Origin: Dactylis glomerata
Taxonomy: Eukaryota; Streptophyta; Magnoliopsida; Poales; Poaceae
DNA: 64,000 nt
Reading direction: 5' to 3'
NCBI GenBank assembly: GCA_007115705.1
Contig: QXEO01000247.1
Span: 16,313,319 to 16,377,318, forward strand
This document shows positions 56,018 to 64,000 of the stretch, piece by piece (positions within the stretch are counted from its first letter, which is position 1; every line of letters starts with the position of its first letter). Under the pieces are notes generated by a model that saw only the letters and a list, made by a program, of their open reading frames with translations, did no database searches and was not told where the DNA came from. The translations under genes and the position numbers were made by a program.

Positions 56018-56551
56018 ATGGCCTCTTCCAGCGGTGACAAGGAGAAGACACCTCCGGAAGATGACACCAAAGATTTCCGGCTGAAAGAAGAGGTTGAAAG
56101 CGAAGACGTAGAGGAAGATCAAAGTCCAAGGCCGAACACCGTGATTGCCAGCATAGGGGTGGTGACAGATCATGACAAGTTCAAGAAGAGTGCTCGCATA
56201 AGGACCGGAGGGGGTGTGCCGCATCACACCTTAGCTCCACGGACATCTCCACCACGCCAAAATCCTTTCCATACTCTAATTCATGAACGTCAGTTCCAAA
56301 AGGTGCCCAAATCACGATTACCCTCTGGCTAGGATATAGATCGTTCTAACAATGCAGGGACAGGAAGCTCCAAGGGTGAAGAAGGATGGGGAAATAATTC
56401 CAAGAGCTGGGATTCTCTTGCCGACAGGTTCATGAACCGTGTTGAGCACAATTCTGAGATGATTCGTAACCTCGAGTATAAGATTGATGATCTGAAAGAT
56501 TTGATTGAGAAGCTTATTAAATATTATCCACCAATACCACCAAAGGAGTAA
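56018..56551 (+). pseudogene. Second ORF downstream of pol, broken by one TAG
   Basis: The frame from ATG (56018, context gagtcATGGCC) is open for 104 codons, meets TAG at 56330-56332, and continues in the same frame for 72 more codons to TAA at 56549. The product would be hydrophilic and charged (KEEVESEDVEEDQSP early) with a C-terminal heptad-like stretch (NRVEHNSEMIRNLEYKIDDL) suggesting a coiled coil, then Pro-rich (YYPPIPPKE). It has no signal peptide or membrane segment, so it does not look like the envelope-like ORF described for Athila. Function unknown. The ATG is directly preceded by an internal polypurine-like copy (agcttgggggagtc). Confidence 0.6.
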
Positions 56552-58232
56552 TTCATCATCGGTATAGGCATCCCCTTGGCTTGTTCCAAGCTTGGGGGAG
56601 TGCCGCGGTATCACATCATTACCTTTTGCTCATTTACTTTTCAAGTAGAGTCGTATCATGAATAGAGAAGTTATCATATAGAATAGTTTGCAGTTTGGAA
56701 GTATCCTCCTTAGTCAGTTATCTATGTATCCCTTGGTGTGAGTTGCGATAATAAAATATTAATGAGAAGTTTTATCGTTTACTTTTCGCATACTTTATGT
56801 TAGTTTGCAATCTCTCTTGTATGACTAGTCTTGTTGATTGGTATTGGTATCACATTGGGAGCATGAGTAGATTTAGTTGGTTTTGGCAAACCTAGCTTGG
56901 TCAGTAGCAACTTTACCTTGAGGTTTGAGTAGAAAAGAATAAAGAAGTGCTTGCAGTTATATCACTTCAGTTTTCCCTTATGTTTGGCTTATAAGCATTG
57001 TTATTCTTAAAGTTAAAATCATTGTACCTTCAAGGGAGTTTGCATGATTGTCCTTATTATATGTATGTTTGTTTGTTTCATGCAACTCTTATGCTTGCTA
57101 CCCAGCCTTGCTAGCCAAAAACCTGTACTGAGAGGAAATACTTCTCGTGCATCCAATTCCCAAAAGCCAAGTCACTTCCAAAGAGTCCACTATAAATTCC
57201 TATGCATGGTATTTCAAGCCATTCCAAGTAAATTTTCATGTGCTACCTTTCAAAAACCTTCGAACACTTCTCATTTTGTGCCACTGTTTTTAGCTCATGA
57301 GGACATAGTGGATGGGTTTGTTATCTTCCATACTAAATTAAGTACCCCTCGACTAGGCAGCTTCATCTGCTCGTCATTAATTTTGCAAGGGAGCTGGTCA
57401 GACCATTACAATCTCAAAAAGAAAAAGAAAGAAAAAGGGCACTCCTCCAATGGAATGTGAAAGTTGGTCGGCACCCGATGGAATCGGTTAGCCATGGTTT
57501 GAGAAAGGAAAAAGGTGGGGAGGAGTGCAAAGCTATAAAAGAGCACCAAAGTGCCAATTAATCAAACATCTCAGAACCGCTCTCACTTGTTTAGTATGGA
57601 AGATATCAAGAACTCCGTTGCTAGTCGTTGACAAAAGCAACGACCTCTCAAAACAATTTTTACCTCTGTTTTACAAATGAAAAGCTCTAGCACATGTTTA
57701 ATCCCTGCTTCCCTCTGCGAAGGGCCTATCTTTTACTTTTATGTTGAGTCAACCTATTTCCCTCTGTCTCAAGCAAGCATTTGAGTTGTTATGTTTCACT
57801 CATCCATATGTTGATCCATTTAATCATGTTTACTATCTTCCTTGTTTTGTATAATGCTTTTGCCTGAAGGAATATATCTTTGAAAGCTTTCTATGAATGC
57901 AAAAGTTTACTTTGTTGAGCATATAGTCTTTGCTATATTAGCTCTGTTTTAAAAAAGCTTTGTTTTAAAGAGAGACTAGTTTGTTCTTCGTTCTTTGACC
58001 AAGAACTAAGGTTTGCCATTCCCAATTATAGTTTACCTTGTGGATCTTTACATGTGATTCCCTTTTACCTATTGCAAGTCTACATCTTATAAAGGGAAGT
58101 TGCTGTCTATTATAATTTGTGCCTTAGTGAATGTGATGCTTCTTGTCCGTATTTTGATTATCGACACTTCACTCCATAAACCTGTGGTCATGTTTACCGA
58201 GTTTAGTTTTCGCTTGGGGACAAGCGAGGTCT
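56552..58232 (+). other. 3' non-coding region of the Athila-type element
   Basis: No credible gene. It contains a third polypurine-like motif (aagcttgggggagtg at 56588) and the conserved module 57130-57760 shared with 5815-6430. A hairpin gtcgttg-acaaaag-caacgac occurs near 57623-57643, with one mismatch in the other element. Confidence 0.6.
57439..57528 (+). other. Putative conserved RNA stem in the 3' region of the Athila-type element
   Basis: Arms gcactcctcc (57439-57448) and ggaggagtgc (57519-57528) pair over 10 bp and enclose the hairpin ccgat-gga-atcgg. Relative to 6059-6151 one base pair is changed on both sides. Confidence 0.45.
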
Positions 58233-58246
58233 AAGCTTGGGGGGGT
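58233..58246 (+). promoter_or_regulatory. Polypurine tract of the Athila-type element
   Basis: aagcttgggggggt immediately precedes the TG of the 3' LTR. Similar motifs at 56004 and 56588 could act as extra plus-strand primers. Confidence 0.8.
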
Positions 58247-59717
58247 TGATACGGCCAATTTGCATCACTATTTTGTATCATAATTTACTGTTATTCATTG
58301 ATATATTTCATATTTAGATATGATACTTATATTATTTCCTTTGCTTTCACATGTTTGATGATCGTCGGAGGAGTTGCTGCCAGAGTCAGGATTCTGCTGG
58401 AAAAAGGACCATCAAGAGACCATATTTTGAAGATCAGGAAAATTCCAGAAAAATACCCAGAAATTATATTTTCCCAGAAGACTCAGGAAGCCAGAAGGAT
58501 GAGTCGAGAGGAGCTAGGGGGCCCCACACGCCAGGGTGGCGTGGCCAGCCCCCTGGCCGCGTGGGCCCTGCGTGAGGCCGCCCTAGCCCACCTCTGGTCT
58601 TGCCCCTTCGCGTACATCATCGTCCCCGAAAACCTAAGTCAAGGGGGGCTCAGAGTTAGACACAGCCGCCTCTGCGGGGCGGAGAACACCAGAGAGAGAA
58701 AGCTCTCCGGCAGGGAGAAATCTGCCGGGGAAATTCCTTCCCGGAGAGGGGAGATCGTCATCACCATCGCACCGGACTTCATCGGAATCATCATCATCAT
58801 CATCTCCATCACCAGCACCTTCATCTTCACCATCACCACGCCATCCCGCTGTAACATCTTGAGTTGGATCTTGTTATATTCATAGGGGAAACTTTCCCGG
58901 TGTTGATTACTCTTGTAGTTGATGCTATTGAGTGGAACCGTTGAGTTAAGGTTTATGTTCAGATTGTTATTTACCATTATTTCACCTCTGATCATGATCC
59001 ATATGATGTCTTGTGAGTAGTTCGTTTAGTACTTGAGGACATGGGAGAAGTCAAGATGTTAGTAGTGAATTATTGTTGAGAAATATTTAATGGTTTGATA
59101 TTTTTGTGGTGCTATTTCACTAGTGGTGTCATATGAACGTCGACTAGTGAGATGCATTGTGTATTTGGCTACCGATTGTGGGGTTGCTGGAGTGACAGAA
59201 ACCTAAACCTCCGTTGGGAAACCATTGCACCAGGGAGCGTAGGATCTTAGAGTTTAAGGCTGTGGTTAGATTTATCTTAATTACTTTCTTGTATTTGCGG
59301 ATGCTTGCAAGGGGTATAATCACAAGTGTGTATTTATCCTAGTAAGGGTAGTGCGCTAGCACAGGTTCACCCCCATAACACCTATCAAACCAATAAATAC
59401 TATTGGCTCTATGAAGCGAAAGCTCTTGACAGAAACTCCCGTGTGTCCTCGAGAACGTTTGGTTATTATAAGTACACAACCGGCTTGTCCTTTGCTGAAG
59501 AAAGGATTGGGCCACTTGCTGCAATTGTTACTATTGTATTTTATTTACTCACACTTTATTTACTCGTATTACCAAATACCCCTGAAAACCTGTTTGCTAG
59601 TATTTAAAGTGATTCCTTGATCAAAACTGCTCATCAACACCTTCTGCTCCTCGTTGGGTTCGACACTCTTATTTATCGAAAGTACTACGATACACCCCCT
59701 ATACTTGTGGGTCAACA
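58247..59717 (+). repeat. 3' LTR of the Athila-type element
   Basis: 1471 bp, TGATACGGCCAATTTGC...GGGTCAACA, aligned end to end with 49326-50831. The main length difference is a 27-bp gap at about 59145 (the text 'catgatacttcaccatttat' region of the 5' LTR is missing). Confidence 0.93.
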
Positions 59718-59722
59718 CTACG

Positions 59723-62700
59723 CCGATGGAATGATGGAGATCATGCCATGATGCACAAGATGGAGATCGAATGCGTGAAGGACCATATCATATCACATTA
59801 TATATGCATGTGATGTTTATCCTTTTATGTATCTTATTTTGCTTAGATTTGTTCGCGCGGTAGCATTATAAGATGATCCCTCTCACTTAAATATCAAGAT
59901 AAAATGTGTTCTTCCATAGCATGCACCGTCAAGAAAGTTCGTCGTTTTGAGACACCACGTGATGATCGGGTGTGATAGACTCTAGGTTCACATACGACGG
60001 GTGTAAGACAGTTTTACACACGCGAGTGCTATGGTTATACTTGGCGAGCCTAGCATGTACAGACATGGCCTCGGAACACGAACCGAAAGGTTAAGCATGA
60101 GTCATATGGTTGATATGATGAACATGGTGATGTTTGCCTTTGAAACTATGTCGTTGCACGTGATGATCGGTTGCGATATAGTGAATTTGGTTCGTGTAAT
60201 CACTTGAGAAAACTAAGAGGGATGTTGTTTTTAAGTGGGAGTTCACTTAGTAATTTTGAATTATAGAACTCAATTTATCATGAACTAAATCAAAGTTAAT
60301 TTGCATAGTTTGTTGTAGGCATTGGCATCTGTTTACTACCTTGCGGTTAGCTATAATTGAGATAACAGAACTATAGAATTCTAGATGTTAACTTTACGAA
60401 CTGGTATCGTATTGTTTGGATGTCAATCTAAAGTTTGAAATCCTATTGCAAAGTTTTAGCAAACCTTGTTTACTCGATAAAATTTAATAAGTAGTATTAA
60501 ATCAAGAGTAACAATTCCAGTGTTAGTATCTAAGTATCACACTTGCCTCCATGATCCTTGATATTCAAAAGTTGTTTTTAGTATCAAGGTTATCTAGGAG
60601 CTGAAAGAATTGTTTCATAAACTATCATATGTGGAAGATATTTTGATATCTGAAACAATGTTTGGTTGCAATATGATGGAGTATAATTTATTAAGACACA
60701 TGTTCTCGTATTGTATGAGAATTTGCAAAGATTGGAGACGTTAGGCGTCCAGATCTCCTAAAAGGTTTAGGAACTAACATTATACTCATAATTCGTCCTC
60801 ATGAGCTATAGTAGCTTGATCATGAAAGTTGTCATGATAGGATGAATGGAAAATGTAGGTAAAATGTTTACTACATTAATAGATTACTAAAGAATGGAAT
60901 TTGGAAGAATGCCAAATATGTGATTATGGTGATCTACTTCAAAGTGTGAGTCCAAGGGTATTAGTGTTTGACTAATCCTGCCTTGAACTATGTGCCATGT
61001 GTATGGCGCCACTATTGATGTTGATAGATTCTTCTAGAAAGGAAAAGAATTGCTAAAAGAGAATCCAAATTTTATTCTGGCGGAAAAGAAAAGACTGGAA
61101 ATGTCCAGCTCAGGTATATAGAAGATATACATGTTATGGGTGTATTCGTTGCTTGTTAAAACAATGTGGTTCTTGAGTATTTGATACTAAATTGGTTGGT
61201 ATGAACTGTCATACAGAACAACGCAATACAAGAACTACAATGGCCTAATTAACTAGCAAATGAATAAGGGATGATTTTCATCGAAAACAAATAAAGTGTT
61301 ATTGTGTTTCGTTGGAATTAAACCTAGCCTTCAAGATTTGTTTTAATAATTGTTATTTTGTTCTGGTATTATGAGAACAATGGTTGTTCAAATTATTACC
61401 GCATTCATAAAAGATGGATGAACGCTTATCTTGTTGGAGAAATCACATCCATAACACTAATGCTAAAAGTGACTCAAGACAAATGATTAGAAGATCACTT
61501 ATGAGTAACACCACCGTTTAAATCATATTGGAAAGTAAACATGAAGAAACTCCATGTTGATGGAATTTTGGAGTCCTTTTGATTTTGAATAAATTGACAC
61601 TTGTGAAAATTTCCTAGAGATGATTAAAACTCTGTTTGTAGGCCAAAGAAGAACGGACGACTAACTTATTGGATATTGTACATGTTGATGTATATAGTGC
61701 ATTATGTGTAGCCGTGTGTGGTGAATTCTTGAACTTCATTTACTTTAACCGATGATTTAAGTAGATATATGTGTATATTTACTTTATAAGGAAGAAGCAT
61801 GAAATATTTGAAAAATGTTCAAAGTATTTCTAGATGAAGTGGAAAATCATTGTAACAAGAGAATAAAGAATTTATGATTTGATCATAAAGGAAGATATTT
61901 GAGTTACAAGTTTAGCAAACACCTAAAAGTTGAGGAATCGTTCCATAGACTTGTATTTCCCGAAACACCATAGGAGTATGGAGTGTTCGAGAGATGAAAT
62001 CAAACTTTGTTTGACATTGTTGGATCAAAGGTGTCGTCTATAAAACTGCCATTATATTTTAAGGATAAATCTTTAGAGACTACCGCTTTTACACTGAAAA
62101 GAGCGCCCATGATCCGTTGAAATGACACCATATGAGTTATAGCATGGGATAAAACCCAAGTTGTCTTTTCTAAAATTTTGGTATGCTATGCATATGTAAA
62201 ATGTTTACAACCAAAGTCGGATAAATATGTCTTTGTAGGTTATCCCAAAGTAAATGTTGGGTATTCCTCCAGGACACCTAAGATAAAAGTGTTTGTCGCT
62301 GAAAACATCAAGTTTCTTAAGAAGGAATTTTTCACAAAAGGTTAAGTGGGAGGACAATAGAACTTTGATTGGGTTGTTGAACCTAAGCTATATGTGCTGA
62401 GTAGCGTAGTGCCGGGAAGTGTCCCGGAGGCGGCCACAATGCGCATGGATATAATACCTCAAAAGTTGTGGTCACAGATATCTAAGTTCCTATTGAACCG
62501 TGTGAGTCGGGTAACAATCAAATAATTAGATTTGAGAATAGATCATTATTGTTTGACAATGATGAACGACTACATGCAAAGAAGCGATGATGGGCCCTGA
62601 CTCCATCAAATGGCTAGAAGCCATAAAATCCATGATAGTTCCACACATGAGAAACCAAGTTTATGAACTTGGAAGAACCTCAAAAGGCATGAAGCCTAAT

Positions 62701-64000
62701 GAACATGTTAGGATCTATAAAGATAGACATGGATGTTTAACATCTATGAAATAGTCGACACATCGTTAAAGGAGTTTACGATTGTATTCAATGAGTTGAC
62801 TATGACAAGATTTGATCTTTCATAGCGATATTTTGTCTGGACGGATTACTGTAGCAACCCCTACATATGCCAAGTTTGGTATATGTTAGTTGAACAAACA
62901 CGACAACATTCTTCTAATAGAATGGTTACCTAGGACATGTACATGACATGGTCCAAAGGGTCCTGTAAATTCAAAGGATGCTAAAAGGGCATGCAAACTC
63001 CAATGGTTGAAGTAAGCATCGTGGAGTTGGAATATTCACCGTGATAAAATAATTAAAAGGTTTAGTTTCATCAGATACGATGAATATGCTTGCATTTGTA
63101 AAAAATTAAGTGGGAGCGCTGAGACATATTTTCAGTACATTATGTAGAAGACATATTGTTAATTGGAAATGATGTATCTTTTATTGACACTGGTTAAGAA
63201 TTTCATTAAAATTAGATTTCAATGAAAGACTTAGGCAAAACCAAAATATTGGGTCTCGATGTCTATGTAGATAGATCGAGGTGCCAATATGGTTGTGCCA
63301 AAGTACATAGATGAAATATTGAATGAAGTTCAATATGGAAACGACGAGAAAAGTTCTTGCCGCAAGGAAGAGGTTGAAACAAGATTCAGGTGTTTTTGAC
63401 ACTTGATGAGTAAAGCCACATGAATGATTTGATCGATCATACCGTGATATGTACATATCCAGATATGTCCTATGCTCTAAATGTTATGAGCATATACCAG
63501 AGTGATAAATGTCATAAGATGATCACTGGACAATAGTAAAGATATCCTTATATGCTTTGGAAGGACTAAGGATATATATTATGTATGACAAAGTGACACA
63601 TAGTTCATTATAAAGTGTTACATTGATACTAAGTTTGTCACAAGATACAAATTAAGTTTATCTCAATTTTAGCTATACGTTAGGTGGCACAATGTAATGG
63701 AAGGAAGTTCCATGTTGGATTTGGATGAGTTCCAAAGTTAAGACATTGTGATGGATTCTACAACAAAGGTTGAGTATATGGCTGCTTTAGAAGTAGCAAA
63801 GGAGGGCATTTATGTCAAGAAGTTTGTTATCAAACTAGGTGTAGTTCCAAGATGGCTATTACTATGAATATCTATTGTGCGACAATAGTGACAATATGAT
63901 TTTAGCTCAAAGGAACTAAGGTCTCACCTAAGGACCAAATTTATACCCAACTATCTCATTTGAGAATAAGTGATGCGTAGAGACGCAAAGACATGCAAAT
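59723..64000 (+). pseudogene. Copia leader and degraded pol (integrase, RT, RNase H)
   Basis: 59723-about 61000 shows no coding sequence. From about 61640 traces of integrase appear (LLDIVHVDV-like at 61670; ETTAFTLKRAP at about 62078), then the integrase C-terminus (FVGYPKVNVGYSS at about 62230), RT remnants (GPDSIKWLEAIKSM at about 62594; LGKTKILGLDVY-like at about 63230), and RNase H (TYPDMSYALNVMSIYQ at about 63455; MDSTTKVEYMAALEVAKEG at about 63752). Frames change many times and stops are frequent; no gag was recognised. Confidence 0.75.

Larger units (their letters stand above)
49326..59717 (+). mobile_element. Complete autonomous Athila-type Ty3/Gypsy retrotransposon, TSD CTACG
   Basis: 5' LTR 49326-50831, 3' LTR 58247-59717, perfect 5-bp duplication ctacg at 49321-49325 and 59718-59722. 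Primer site 50843-50860, polypurine tract 58233-58246, open gag-pol 50952-55679, second ORF 56018-56551 with one stop. About 30 substitutions between LTRs by eye (about 2%), plus a 27-bp deletion in the 3' LTR, suggest an age under 1 My at usual rates. It is nested in the Copia element at 47050. Confidence 0.95.
47050..64000 (+). mobile_element. Large decayed Copia retrotransposon, interrupted by an Athila-type element; right end beyond the window
   Basis: 5' LTR 47050-48748, tRNA-Met primer site at 48750, leader to 49320, then interrupted; resumes at 59723 with further leader and a degraded pol (61600-64000). The 3' LTR is outside. LTR text (gaatatgcccgagaggcaat) belongs to the group containing Angela/WIS/BARE-like Triticeae Copia elements, but the exact family is undetermined. 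Confidence 0.85.

Noticed and set aside
55693..56084. Open frames on both strands between gag-pol and the second ORF
   Set aside because: They have no recognisable features and overlap the leader of the second ORF; probably chance.
58298..58885. 195-codon plus-strand frame inside the 3' LTR (and the shorter equivalent in the 5' LTR)
   Set aside because: It lies within LTR sequence including promoter and triplet repeats, and is broken differently in the other LTR; not a gene.
1..64000. tRNA, rRNA, CRISPR and viral genes
   Set aside because: I looked for tRNA-like cloverleafs, rRNA text, regularly spaced repeats and pararetrovirus signatures and saw none beyond primer-site complements; all RT-bearing sequences carry LTR-element or LINE features.

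Overview
The window reads as a large, repeat-dominated grass genome, most likely Triticeae (wheat, Aegilops or barley type). There are no bacterial-style operons. Almost everything that can be classified is a plant transposable element, nested several layers deep: Ty3/Gypsy elements of Athila type (tRNA-Asp primer site) and Tat type, Copia elements (tRNA-Met primer site), LINEs, CACTA, Helitron, Stowaway-like and PIF/Harbinger-like MITEs, and a tiny LTR element. Copy families such as Sabrina or Angela are not named because that needs a database comparison.

1-9.5 kb: the 3' part of a Tat-type Gypsy element (plus strand; polypurine tract and 335-bp LTR at 9166-9500). It carries an antisense gene with two introns and its own TATA box (496-7885, minus). 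That gene is split by a 5.85-kb non-autonomous Athila-like element (1745-7598) that kept a target-site duplication but has a truncated 3' LTR. 9.5-13.7 kb: an Athila LTR remnant and a decayed minus-strand Copia gag-pol with its 210-bp 3' LTR. 13.7-26 kb: LINE fragments, a Helitron 3' terminus, a 262-bp small LTR retrotransposon with identical 75-bp LTRs, scattered exon-like pieces of an unrecognised minus-strand gene, and a 5'-truncated LINE with a 17-bp target duplication. 26-30 kb: two MITEs and a minus-strand Tat 3' end with a minisatellite.

30.9-34 kb: the best host-gene candidate, a four-exon minus-strand gene resembling DUF3615 proteins (201 codons before the stop). A 2152-bp Helitron with canonical ends sits in its second intron. 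34.5-36.9 kb: a complete 2365-bp CACTA element (TSD TAT) in which an internal deletion joins the start of the transposase to an Ulp1-like protease domain. 36.9-46.5 kb: a one-ended second CACTA terminus, dispersed repeats, a tandem duplication and another Helitron 3' terminus. 46.77 kb: a possible first exon of a host gene.

47.05-64 kb: a large Copia element (5' LTR 47050-48748) with a frameshifted pol. It is interrupted by a structurally complete Athila-type element at 49326-59717 with 5-bp TSD CTACG, two ~1.5-kb LTRs, an open gag-pol of 1575 codons, and a second small ORF broken by one stop. This element and the non-autonomous one at 1745-7598 share a 3' module containing a stem with a compensatory base change, plus extra polypurine-tract-like copies. 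This suggests that the first is a parasite of the second's lineage.
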